From Apostichopus japonicus (lineage: Eukaryota > Echinodermata > Holothuroidea > Aspidochirotida > Stichopodidae), in assembly GCF_037975245.1 (NCBI RefSeq), contig NC_092569.1:2925001-2989000 (forward strand): a stretch of DNA of 64,000 bases, given 5' to 3'. The translations under genes and the position numbers were made by a program. The notes beneath the pieces were generated by a model, which was given only the letters and a program-made list of their open reading frames with translations, made no database searches and was not told the DNA's origin. Of the stretch, positions 52,653 to 62,947 are shown piece by piece (position 1 is the stretch's first letter; each line of letters opens with the position of its first letter).

Positions 52653-53306
52653 ATGTCCAGAAATACCATCCCCAAGATTCCTTTTCACTCCGAGGAGGGC
52701 AAGAAGATTCTCGAAGAGGCGGCTTCTCAGCCTTTGTTGATCAAGATGTTCAAGAAACAACAGAATAATACATTTTGTGGCATTCACAGTTGTGCAATGG
52801 TCATGAGTGCCCAATACCTGGGTAAAGGCAAGTCCACCCCCGAACTACCAGAATCTGTAGTTGATGTCCCGTACACCGAGTCTAACATGTTTGATTACAA
52901 AGAAACAAAGGAGGCCTTAAATTTTGAAGATGCGGATACCAAAGGAATGACATTAGATGAACTCAACAACCTCTTCCTCGCTCACGGGAAGAAGGTTCAT
53001 TGCACCTTCGCTTCTGAAAGCAATCTGGAAGACTTTCGTGCCGCGGCTTCGGAGGCATTGAAAAACTCCAACTCCAGTAGCGGAGTGATTGTCAACTATG
53101 ACGAATACCAGCTTGAACAAGATGAAATAATTCATGGACATTTTAGCCCAATTGCTGGCTTCCATAAGGAGAAAGATATGGTCTTATTGTTGGATACTTG
53201 GCTCCAAACGACTGACGTCTGGGTTGGAGTTAAGGATCTTTTTGATGCCATGAATACTATTGATTCTGCAAGTCAAAAGTCCAGAGGATGGATTGTATTA
53301 TTGTGA
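52653..53306 (+). CDS. phytochelatin synthase-like protein, single catalytic domain
   Basis: An uninterrupted 217-residue frame from ATG covers the whole phytochelatin synthase catalytic domain (PF05023), a papain-like cysteine peptidase that cleaves glutathione and transfers gamma-Glu-Cys onto a second glutathione to build metal-binding phytochelatins. The family motifs run in order: FHSEEGKKILEEA, NTFCGIHS with Cys42, KGMTLDELN, LEDFR, HGHFSPIAGF with His163, and LLLDTW with Asp181, ending KSRGWIVLL. The His-Asp gap of 18 equals that of plant PCS1 (162 and 180). The variable Cys-rich C-terminal domain of plant and nematode enzymes is missing, as in short bacterial homologues that mainly hydrolyse glutathione. 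The frame stays open for 29 codons upstream of the ATG and reads a hydrophobic FHWFILFLLIAGCQQ, but without an ATG, so an upstream exon giving a signal peptide is possible. Candidate AATAAA at 54048-54053. Confidence 0.9.
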   Translation: MSRNTIPKIPFHSEEGKKILEEAASQPLLIKMFKKQQNNTFCGIHSCAMVMSAQYLGKGKSTPELPESVVDVPYTESNMFDYKETKEALNFEDADTKGMTLDELNNLFLAHGKKVHCTFASESNLEDFRAAASEALKNSNSSSGVIVNYDEYQLEQDEIIHGHFSPIAGFHKEKDMVLLLDTWLQTTDVWVGVKDLFDAMNTIDSASQKSRGWIVLL

Positions 53307-54236
53307 GGTTTAGAAACTTTACAAAAGTAACTTGTGGTTGAAAAATGGTTTGAAGGAGGTGAAAGATTGGTGATATTTCTCTCAATAATATTCTTTAATA
53401 TTTCTTTCGTATATATGCATGCCAGATAATTGTAAAATTATGCAACATTTTATTGCCTGAACAATGCCCATTTTAAATTTTTTGTGACTATAGAAACCCT
53501 GCTATTACTATTTCCAAATCAATCCAGTGAAATAATGAAAGACCTTTACTTGTTTCACTCTTATTTATGCTAACCCTTTTTTTTGCTGTTCGTGTCAGAT
53601 TCCTTTTGTTTTGTTGGTAATATGTTAAAGTCTAAAAGAAAACATGTAACATTTCAAACTCTCTTCTCTCCGGAATTTTATTAGCATAATTGTTGCACAG
53701 GACTGTGGTCCAATATATATTTATACATGCATTCAAATTCAATGATTTTCAACATCTCATGAGAGAAAGCAATAGAAAACCATAAATCAGTAAAGAAATT
53801 CTAATATCTGTTCTCGGTGTCTTTTGTACATTATTTCTCACACCTTCCATCGTACATTTTCATAATAGGAAATATACAGAGGTCAAAGCTTGGGTTGCTG
53901 GCCTATATAACCCCAGATGGCTTTAAACATTAACAGACATATCTGTCAATACTGACATTGTGTAATGTCTTGACTGCTAATTCCGTAATATATCACTAAA
54001 TCCATCCTATGTAATCACGAAAATATATTTCCGTGCCTCGGTTTTACAATAAACCACCTACAGCTGGTGGATGGTTAATTATAAAATAAGACTTTCAGTA
54101 ATCTGAAAGAAGTTTCTTTTCTCTTATAATATGATCACTTAATCATTTGGTTTGTAAATAATACAATAAGATAATCGGTCAGCTGAGCTGGATTATGAAA
54201 GATTAGAAAAAGGATTTGGTTACCATAGTAGTCGAG

Positions 54237-54239
54237 TAT

Positions 54240-54274
<35 letters not shown>

Positions 54275-54298
54275 TAAAATATATATATGCAAATCATA

Positions 54299-54355
<57 letters not shown>

Positions 54356-54360
54356 TATAA
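54237..54360. repeat. (AT)n microsatellite
   Basis: Interrupted AT run with AATATA and TGCAAATC breaks. Frames through it are artefacts. Confidence 0.95.
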
Positions 54361-54599
54361 AAAATAAAATGCTGCTTAAGTGTTGCTCCCTGTCTCCTAG
54401 CATAACTTTTTCTCTTGCCAACCCTCTCATGTTTATAGAGACATTTGAAAACTGCATCGGTATACTGAGCATGTAAATCAATATTTGGACAATTCTGCTA
54501 GCGTAATCGATATTCCGTTTTAAAACCGAACTTGACATGATGGACCAAGAGCATCCCCAACAACAATCAATGCATCGTTTTCCCTGGATTTTACTCAGT

Positions 54600-54788
54600 T
54601 TAAACTAAGTCATGAATTTTGAATGTTATATTGAAATCCAACCCATCCTCTTCATGTGCATGAACTGTGAATGCATCAGAGGCAGGACTAAAGTAAATTT
54701 GTAAATAGATTTCTTCTGCAACCAACTCAAAATTGGCAGAGGGACTACATTGGGTTGGGAAGGAACTCTTGCAAACAACTGCCTTTTC
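54600..54788 (-). other. possible orphan 3' exon, minus strand
   Basis: A 60-odd-codon open stretch reads on the minus strand to a TAA at 54600, with balanced, globular-looking composition (FELVAEEIYLQIYF, HEEDGLDFNITFKIHDLV) unlike the surrounding AT-rich noise. It could start after an AAAAG acceptor at about 54789. No partner exon is found to its right before the duplicated segment and retrotransposon. It may be a remnant or chance, and no family is recognised. Confidence 0.2.
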
Positions 54789-55330
54789 CAGATTCAATCA
54801 GAGTATTTCTACTTCTTTTGCCAGTCTTAAAATATAACATTATCAACGAAGCAATATCAAACCTGTCATTTCAAGTCATTTCATCATGACTTTTCAAAAG
54901 TCATTTCAAATCTCATCATTGAAGCACTGTTTGATCAATTCTTAAATGCTTTGCCAATAAAAAAATAAGATAATGGTGAAATATTGACATGAATGTTCAA
55001 AAGATTTGTCATCTTTGGGAATATTTAATAAGTTAAAAATTTACTACAAATTAGCTTAATTAACCGTTGATATTCCATTTCATAGAATTTCCCCGTACCT
55101 GAATAAAATCGCCACGTAAAATCGCGCCTTAAAATTACAACATAAGCATAAGCAGTTTGATATATTCCTTAGATATAATCCCTACCCCCTGGCTCACCCT
55201 CCCCCCCACCTATCCTCCTTACTCCTTGTTTAGAATCGTATCCATGGTTGCAGTTAACTGCTGTATCAGTCCACTATTGGTAAGTACAGGCTCCATTCGG
55301 CTGTCCTTTAAACTCGGTGATGAATCCTCA

Positions 55331-56154
55331 CTGAAAAATGTTGATGGTCTTCAAGACGTTCGAAGACTTGGCATGTGTACTTGCTATTGGCCTATCAGCA
55401 CGTCACGTATAACGTACTCACAGTACAGTTTCATAAGGTACGTAGATATAATATTGGTAAACATTGAACTTGATCAAGTCATTTTCACACTACAAATTTT
55501 GTGACCTGCAATTTATTGTAAGACATCCACAAAATCCTGCCAGGCGTATGAAGCATTAGAAAGTAGGTCCTAATAGACTTATCGTATTTTTACCTAAACA
55601 ATGTTACTCTTCAACCTTCCAAATGTGGAACCGATACATTTATCGGCCCCTACATCATTTATACATGCATGTATAGTTGTACTTGTAGCAAGTGCAAAGT
55701 GAAGGGCAGAGCTTCTGTACTGTAGTGTAGGCCTAAGCTAGACATATTTCATTTCGCCATGCATGTATTGGATGACTCATGCCTGGAATATGAATCGGTC
55801 TAACTGCCCTAGCATATGTCCATGCCCCAATAATATCCAATCTAGGTGTTAAAACATATAGAGAAATACAGCTGTCATGTGTTGGGTGAGGTCTGTAACA
55901 TATACCACTAGCCTACATAATCAATAGGCCCAGATGAGCTCACGTGAGCCTACATTTAACAAATTACAAAAGTTCACCAGGTTGCTGCCATATTTCAGTA
56001 TGAACACAACTTTTTGGTTAAATGCAAAGACAAATGTTTTGAAAAGGATATTCCTAGTTGTGTCACACACCGAATGTAAAACTACCGTGACAATCTGACT
56101 ATCGATATTTTAGGGCAAATACTGTGACACTTAATGTTTGCATTTTGATAACAG
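55331..56154. repeat. duplicated segment, copy 2
   Basis: Same-orientation copy of 51293-52374 without the MITE. It lacks HBS1L exon 1, so the duplication began in the 5' flank. It stops abruptly at GATAACAG|TGTAGCC, the border of the LTR retrotransposon, so its continuation should lie past the element, outside the window. Confidence 0.9.
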
Positions 56155-57918
56155 TGTAGCCGGTCAAAAACGCAGTGACGAGGCTTAAATATATTTTTAG
56201 GTTTGGGAAGATTACAAGTGGCACCTCCAAATCAGGGTAGGGCCGATTTACTCTGAGATCGTGGGGACAACTTAAAAAGGCGGAATGCTCACACAAAAAC
56301 AAACAAATAAAGGTAAAGTGGTGTGTTTACGATGCACATGGACGTTGTATTAATATCAATGGGGTTACTTTAACTTAATGTGAAATTATATAAATGGGTG
56401 TAACTTACATATCTCGGAACTCTTACTTCTTATAACGACTCCACTGAACTTAATGGAAAAATAATACTTATCAGTCCCAACGAAAATAATAACAAAATCG
56501 CGGCGCGGGTCGACCGAATACAATTTGAGAACGAAATTGTCTCCTTGGGAAACTTCTAGGGCGGTTCACTTAGTTGGGGACGTCTCTGGATTGGGTGGTT
56601 CTCTGGACAGCTCGCTACTCGGGGAAATAACCTCTTGGGGCGTCTCAGCTTGGGGCGTCTCAAGGAGAAACTGTTCATCACTCGGGTTGGGTCATCGCAG
56701 GGGTTCACTTCCGGATCCAAACATTGGATTTAAATGGGAATTTATAGTTCAGTTCCATCACAACAGAAAATTATAGGGTTGCCAGATATTAGTACAGGAT
56801 GAAATAAAGTTCTGCCTCCATTGGTACAGCTCCGGGTGAGAAACTTTTATTAAATATGAAATTTCCTTGTAAAACAGTTCCAGGTTTTTACTAAAATAGA
56901 ATATCCATTTGTAGAACAAGCTCCAGGTATTCACTAAACTTCTATAAAAACTCCATGGGTAAATAGCTTCAATTAAGTGTCCATTTAACTTCTAATTAAT
57001 TTAATACTGGTCGTCTACTCTATTACTGGTGAAGTTAGTCTAAGAAAATAATTATGATCTCTTGCCCATCCATTTCAAACTTAATCCTTCCCTTCTTCTC
57101 CTATTACTATTACAAACTCAATCCTCCCCCTCTTCTTCTCTAACTACTGTCACTACTGTAAACTTAACTCGGCATCAGTGTCTTATCTTAATTTCCCCCT
57201 ACCATGCTACCTTATTCACTCCATCCCATAATAATAAGAATACATCCCATAATAATAAGAATACATCCCATAATAATAAGAATACATCCCATAATAATAA
57301 TACAAGGCAACTTACACATGACCAACTTAAACCAATTAAACACAAAGCTTGGTTCATTGAATATTCATGATTTAGCCTTTGTCTCAACTCTCCCCCCTCC
57401 TACTCTAGACCAGCTTGTCCTCCACTTCCTGGTATCTGAGGTCCAGTGACCAACCAGCTGTCAATTAATACTTAATACATAATTTACCAGACACATTACT
57501 TAATTTATGGTGTCCTTTGGTACATTTAAAATAATCATCTATCACCAAAACATTCCTATCTAACCAAACAAAAGTTATAAAATTGTCTATTTAACCCACG
57601 GTTCTGAAAAGGATAGACTCTTGGAGCCACTCATATATTCCTAGAAAATAGGACCACGCAAAACAATTACTTAGCTTAAGAAAAAGACAGGTCACACAGG
57701 GCCACCCGACCACTAACTGTTGCCATGTAGTAGTTAGCAATAAAAGTGAAAATTAAGGGAACTCATAAATCTACCAAGTAAAGGTTATTCATTGTCAAAT
57801 GAATAAAAACAAAGATAAGAAAATGAAAGAAAATGATTAAATGAATAAAAACAAAAGGTGGAAAATAAAAGAAAATGATAACTATACAAAACATTAACCA
57901 GGTTATGCTCTGGTTACA
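56155..57918 (-). repeat. 3' long terminal repeat (1764 bp)
   Basis: In element orientation it runs from TGTAACCAGAGC to GACCGGCTACA, with TG/CA termini and a short imperfect inverted repeat (TGTARCC). The inner border directly follows the polypurine tract and the outer border matches the interrupted duplicated segment. 1.76 kb is long for this superfamily. It should contain the element's promoter and poly(A) site. Confidence 0.85.
57225..57300. repeat. 21 bp tandem repeat inside the LTR
   Basis: Four units of CATCCCATAATAATAAGAATA, the last incomplete. It lies in the LTR and could vary between element copies. Confidence 0.9.
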
Positions 57919-57930
57919 CTTTCCCCCTGC
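57919..57930 (-). promoter_or_regulatory. polypurine tract of the retrotransposon
   Basis: Minus-strand AGGGGGAAAG immediately precedes the TG of the 3' LTR, the position where plus-strand DNA synthesis is primed. Confidence 0.75.
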
Positions 57931-58462
57931 CTCTGGAAATGGCTCCTGACATTTCACCTTAAAACAAGTCACCACCACCTGTGATTTTTTTTCAAACACT
58001 TAGTGGCATAAAACACTCTTTTTTTTTTGTTGGTAATAAATCAATTCATGACACTCATAGACAATCTTGAGAGCAAACTGTGCAAAATGCAATCAATATG
58101 ACAAAATGTTAATAATCCTTGCACTTAATAGGACTGTATCCCACCATAACATTCACTGTTTCAACCTAGGAGAACAGGTTTCCTTCGTTAAATTTCACAG
58201 AAAAAATATTAGTTTCCTTACTTCACATCATGTACAATGGATATAAGTGGATAACTCAACCACAAATAGTTTGTCAGAAAAAAAAATAGTAATTGTTACT
58301 ATTGGTTTCAACACACAAAACAAAATATGACCTTGTAATCATATGAAAATAAATGTAATGAGTTGTAAGTTATTTACTCAACACGTCTTTGCAGATCTGT
58401 TTCCAGTGTAGCATACTGTAACAGACAAATACTAACAGATCATATCGTTTCATCTGCAACAA

Positions 58463-61400
58463 TTAAACATTGGCTACCAAAGAGCAAATGGCCTTAGAAA
58501 ACTCTTTTGGGAGATCCCTACATGACAATAAAAAATTAGTTTTCTCTTCCCAGGAGGGGCTAGTAACCTTACATTGGTTTGCTATGTGAGCATGTGACAC
58601 ACCTTTGCGTCGTGCTGCCAATCTTGCCGATCGTCTCGTTGGTTGTACTGCGTGCCGTACTCGTGATCCCAGCACAGGGTCTGTTGGGGTGGACTTAGTC
58701 TTAGTCTTTGGGGATCGGGGTGCCGGTATAGGCGGTGTCTCTGTCGGTGGGGTAACAGCTTCTGGCTCCACTGGGATTCTTCTCTCTTCCAAACTAACGT
58801 TGTGCTCCGCCTCTTCCAATGTAGCATGCGGAGTAGTCACTTCTTGTTCCTGTAATATTGTGGGAACCTCCTCAGGGGTTAAACAAGCTCTTGACCTTCT
58901 AGCTGGTACAGGCCTTGTTACCACTGCATACCAGGATGACTGATCATCTGTATCACTATCCTCTGTAACGTCAACTAAGGGTTTATCGTGGTAACATTGT
59001 CTTGGTCTTGGGACTGGTTTCTTTGGGGTTTCTGGGGGATCACATGTACTCATCGATTCTGGAATAGGTAGCAATAGGTTTCTGTGAAGTGTACGCCTCT
59101 TTCCTCTCCCAAGCTCTTGCTCTACCACATACACAGGTATATCAGGGTTAACTCTCCTTAAAACTTTGTAAACCTCTTGACCCCAACGATCAGCTAGCTT
59201 GTGTTTACCTCTGAGGTGCACATTCCTCACTAGTACTCTGTCCTCTGGTTCAAGCTCATTTCCTTTAGCCTTGGAGTCATATACGTGTTTGTTGTGTTGT
59301 GCTCTCTCTTTGGAGTGTTTTGCAGCTAGTTGGTGAGCAAATTCTAGTTTTTCTCGTAGTTGCTCCGCATACTTATGGTGAGTTCTTGTGGATATTACTG
59401 GTTTAGGGAGTTGCATTGCTACATCCGATGGGAGGATCGGGTTTCTACCAAACATGAGGAAATAAGGTGCGTACCCAGTACTTGAGTGTTTAGTAGCGTT
59501 GTATGCATGACATAGTGGAGCTACAAACTCTTTCCAATTTGCTTTCTTCTCTTCAGACAGGGTACCTAACATGTCAAGAAGGGTGCGATTGAATCTCTCA
59601 CAGATTGGGTTGCCTTGGGGGTGATAGGGTGTTGTCCTGGACTTTCTTATTCCTGCAATCTTGCAAAGATGTTGGATCACTTCACTCTCAAAATTACGGC
59701 CTTGGTCAGAATGTAACCGGGTTGGGAAACCATAATGTACAAAAAAATTATCGAATAAGACACGTGCTGTAGTACGAGCCGTCTGGTCTCTCGTGGGGAA
59801 CGCCTGGGCATACTTCGTAAAATGGTCGGTGACTACCAGAATGTTTTCGTACCCTCCCTTTGATTGCTCAAGGGATAGATAGTCCATACATACCAGCTCC
59901 ATTGGGGAATATGTGTGGATGTTGACCAGTTTTGCCACACCTCCTGCTTTCTCATGTGTCTTGCGACGGATACATCTACCACATGATTTGATATAGTCGC
60001 TCACATCACCTGCCATCTTTGGCCAGAAATATCTTTCTCTAAGTAGCTCTAATGTCCTTTCTTGACCCATATGTCCTACTTCATCGTGCAATCCAGCCAT
60101 AGCCTTACCTCTATACAGTGGAGGTAGGACAAGCTGATACACATTCTCTCCCTGGGGATCGTTATAGCATCGGTACAGTACTCCATCTTTTAAAAGAAAT
60201 TTATCCCAATGTCGGAGTAATTGTTTAACACTGGGCGTTTCTGCTACGTACAGTCTTCGATTTGGGGGAAGACCTCTCTCTAGGTACCTAATTACTCGAT
60301 AGATATCCGGATCTCGCTGCTGTCGATTCTGCCATAAATGGGGGTCGCCGCTCATCAGAGACTGGGGTTGATTTAAGTCAGTATCAGTCCTACCGTTACA
60401 TTCCATCTCTAATACTCTTGTCTGGGAGCACAGGGTCTCTACCATGGGAAGTGGGTTCTCTCCAACAGTGCACTTTGATAGCAAATGAACTTCACATATT
60501 GCTCGTACTGTGTCTCCAGTTAGGGTGTGGGGGTCGTCGGGGTGGGGTCTGCGGGACAATCCATCTGCATCTCCATTCCTCTTACCTGGCCGATAATGAA
60601 GGTCATAATTGTAGGTGGATAGAGCTGCCAACCAACGATGTCCTGTAGCATCAAGTTTAGCTGTTGTATTTACATAGGTGAGGGGGTTATTATCTGTCAG
60701 GACAGTAAATTTACGACCATATAGGTACTCCTTAAACTTCTCCGTCACTGCCCACTTCAGAGAGAGAAATTCCAGTTTATGTGCAGGGTAGTGCATTTCA
60801 CCCTTTCTCAGACCTCTGCTCGCATATGCTACTACCCTCTCTTTCCCATCTTGTGTCTGGTATAATGCTGCCCCCAGCCCCAGTCCACTGGCATCAATGT
60901 GTAAGATGAAGGGCTTAGAGAAATCGGCAAAAGCAAGGATTGGGGGTGATGATAATTCCTTTACTAGTGTCTCGAATGCAGCTTGGCACTCAGGGGTCCA
61001 ATTCCAGGAAGGATCCTTTCTCTTCCCTGGGGGATGGGTTCCTGCTGTGAGGGCATGTAAGGGTTTCGCCATCTTTGAATAGTCCTTGATAAATCTACGG
61101 TAATAACCTGTAAATCCTAAAAATGAGCGTACGTCGTGTACACTACGGGGTACGGGCCATGTCTGGAGTGCTTCAATTTTACTAGGGTCAGTCTCCACCC
61201 CCTCCTCGGATATGATGTGGCCAAGGTATTTAACTCTTTTACGGAGTAGTTGGCATTTGGATGGTTTCACTTTAAGACCGTAATCTTCAAGTCTCTGGAA
61301 AACCGCTTTCAATCTCTCGAGGTGTTCTTCAAAGGTATGAGAAAAGATTATAATATCGTCAAGGTACACCAGACATTGTTGAAGGTTAAGGTCACCCATA

Positions 61401-62947
61401 CACATCTCCATGAGGCGTTGAAAGGTTGCAGGGGCATTAGTTAGACCAAATGGCATGCGGTTACACTCATAAAAACCAAAGGGTGTCGTGAAGGCTGTTT
61501 TGTACTTCTCTTTCTCCTCTACCTCTATCTGCCAGTATCCACTTTTAAGATCTAGGGAGGAAAACCACTTCGCACCTGCCAGGGCATCCAGACTCTCTTC
61601 AATACGAGGTAGAGCGTATGCATCTTTAATCGTCTTGGCATTCAATTTACGATAATCTATACAAAATCGAAGGGTTCCGTCCTTCTTTCTCACTAAAACT
61701 ACAGGGGATGCAAACGGGCTGCAGGAGGGTCGAATAATATCACCATCCTCCATGTCCTTCAACAATTTTCGGACCTCCTGATAATCAGCTGGGGGTATTC
61801 GCCGATGTCTCTCCTTAAAGGGGTTCGGGTCACTTAAGGGAATGGTATGCTTCACTGCTGTCGCACAGCCTAGATCGTTTTCATGTTTAGAGATGACCGC
61901 TTCATGTTTCCGCAATAGTGTCTCTATCTCTTTAAGTTGTGGTGGGGTCAACAGGGATTGGTCAATGTCAAAATCGTCAAACGTTATCTCCTCACTTGGA
62001 CTCTGTACGTTGGCGCTCATACTCTGCGCCTTTCTCTCCCTCCCAGTTTTTGACACTGGAGCCTGCAGTACATCTACTCTGTGGATTTGACACACTTGCT
62101 CATTTCCCTTCAGGTAAACATCCTTCGTGGAAATATTGGTAATTTTTAAAGGGAAAGTCTTCACTCTTTGGGAGATATCGATAACACCGGGACTAATAAT
62201 CAGTCCCGAAGGCAGCCGGGTGTCTGGATCATATTCGGGAATTACATAAACTCTCTCTCCTTTAGGGGTCGTCGTCCTCACCCTCCCTTTTACTAGAACT
62301 GATCTACCAGGGTGGATCTTGACATTACTATGGTGGTCGAGATATACCCTCCAGCCACTCTCTTCTGTATGGACCTTGGACTGTAACTCTCTATAGGCTG
62401 TCTGCCACGCTGAGGGAATTACGTTATGTTGTAAAAATTGTACCCCAAGGCATTCTCTACATTTCTCCATACAGCGGGATATGATATTAGTACCAAGAAG
62501 TAGGGGCACACCTTGGTTGTAGGGTGTGTCTAGGACAATAAGGGCACAGGTTTCATACTTCTCGTCTCTAAGGGTCACATGGTCAGGGAAGGTTATTGTT
62601 ACTCTCACGTAGCCTAGATATGCTACGCTATGTCCTCCGCCCCCTTTCAGGTCAATAAGGCCACGTAGGTCTCCTAAGGGCATGTAGGAGAGATATCTCT
62701 TGTAGAATGAATTAGCTATCATGGTCACTTGGGATCCGGTGTCAATGAGACTCTTGCAGTAGACCCCATTAATTATAGCCGCACTCTCTGATGCATCTCC
62801 CACAATCTCATCTACAGGGGGGTACTCCTGGGGGCAAGGTCGGTTTGGGCCACTTACTGCTCCCCGGGTATAAGTGACCGTGGGGAGTTTAAATTCACCT
62901 GGGTTGATGTCCTGCAAAATGTTGCTATGTGGCCGGACTGGTTGCAC
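58463..62947 (-). CDS. pol: retrotransposon pol polyprotein
   Basis: About 1490 codons without interruption. Domains in order: retropepsin-like protease (LIDTGSQVTMI), reverse transcriptase (LRFCIDYRKLN, MPFGLTNAPATFQ and the catalytic YLDD), RNase H (FILHIDASGLGLGA), integrase zinc finger (HDEVGHMGQ...CGRC) and DDE core (MDYL, HSDQGRNFES, CERFNRTLLD), then a Pro/Arg-rich C-terminal extension. The frame overlaps the gag end by about 90 bases in a different phase. The family is known to make Gag-Pol by ribosomal frameshifting, so the first Met may not be used. This is a mobile-element gene and not a host gene. Confidence 0.95.
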   Translation of the reverse strand: MQPVRPHSNILQDINPGEFKLPTVTYTRGAVSGPNRPCPQEYPPVDEIVGDASESAAIINGVYCKSLIDTGSQVTMIANSFYKRYLSYMPLGDLRGLIDLKGGGGHSVAYLGYVRVTITFPDHVTLRDEKYETCALIVLDTPYNQGVPLLLGTNIISRCMEKCRECLGVQFLQHNVIPSAWQTAYRELQSKVHTEESGWRVYLDHHSNVKIHPGRSVLVKGRVRTTTPKGERVYVIPEYDPDTRLPSGLIISPGVIDISQRVKTFPLKITNISTKDVYLKGNEQVCQIHRVDVLQAPVSKTGRERKAQSMSANVQSPSEEITFDDFDIDQSLLTPPQLKEIETLLRKHEAVISKHENDLGCATAVKHTIPLSDPNPFKERHRRIPPADYQEVRKLLKDMEDGDIIRPSCSPFASPVVLVRKKDGTLRFCIDYRKLNAKTIKDAYALPRIEESLDALAGAKWFSSLDLKSGYWQIEVEEKEKYKTAFTTPFGFYECNRMPFGLTNAPATFQRLMEMCMGDLNLQQCLVYLDDIIIFSHTFEEHLERLKAVFQRLEDYGLKVKPSKCQLLRKRVKYLGHIISEEGVETDPSKIEALQTWPVPRSVHDVRSFLGFTGYYRRFIKDYSKMAKPLHALTAGTHPPGKRKDPSWNWTPECQAAFETLVKELSSPPILAFADFSKPFILHIDASGLGLGAALYQTQDGKERVVAYASRGLRKGEMHYPAHKLEFLSLKWAVTEKFKEYLYGRKFTVLTDNNPLTYVNTTAKLDATGHRWLAALSTYNYDLHYRPGKRNGDADGLSRRPHPDDPHTLTGDTVRAICEVHLLSKCTVGENPLPMVETLCSQTRVLEMECNGRTDTDLNQPQSLMSGDPHLWQNRQQRDPDIYRVIRYLERGLPPNRRLYVAETPSVKQLLRHWDKFLLKDGVLYRCYNDPQGENVYQLVLPPLYRGKAMAGLHDEVGHMGQERTLELLRERYFWPKMAGDVSDYIKSCGRCIRRKTHEKAGGVAKLVNIHTYSPMELVCMDYLSLEQSKGGYENILVVTDHFTKYAQAFPTRDQTARTTARVLFDNFFVHYGFPTRLHSDQGRNFESEVIQHLCKIAGIRKSRTTPYHPQGNPICERFNRTLLDMLGTLSEEKKANWKEFVAPLCHAYNATKHSSTGYAPYFLMFGRNPILPSDVAMQLPKPVISTRTHHKYAEQLREKLEFAHQLAAKHSKERAQHNKHVYDSKAKGNELEPEDRVLVRNVHLRGKHKLADRWGQEVYKVLRRVNPDIPVYVVEQELGRGKRRTLHRNLLLPIPESMSTCDPPETPKKPVPRPRQCYHDKPLVDVTEDSDTDDQSSWYAVVTRPVPARRSRACLTPEEVPTILQEQEVTTPHATLEEAEHNVSLEERRIPVEPEAVTPPTETPPIPAPRSPKTKTKSTPTDPVLGSRVRHAVQPTRRSARLAARRKGVSHAHIANQCKVTSPSWEEKTNFLLSCRDLPKEFSKAICSLVANV

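Larger units (their letters stand above)
53307..55330. other. 3' flank of the phytochelatin-synthase-like gene
   Basis: AT-rich spacer. It contains the microsatellite at 54237-54360 and a minus-strand open stretch at 54600-54797 listed separately. Otherwise nothing is recognised. Confidence 0.5.
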
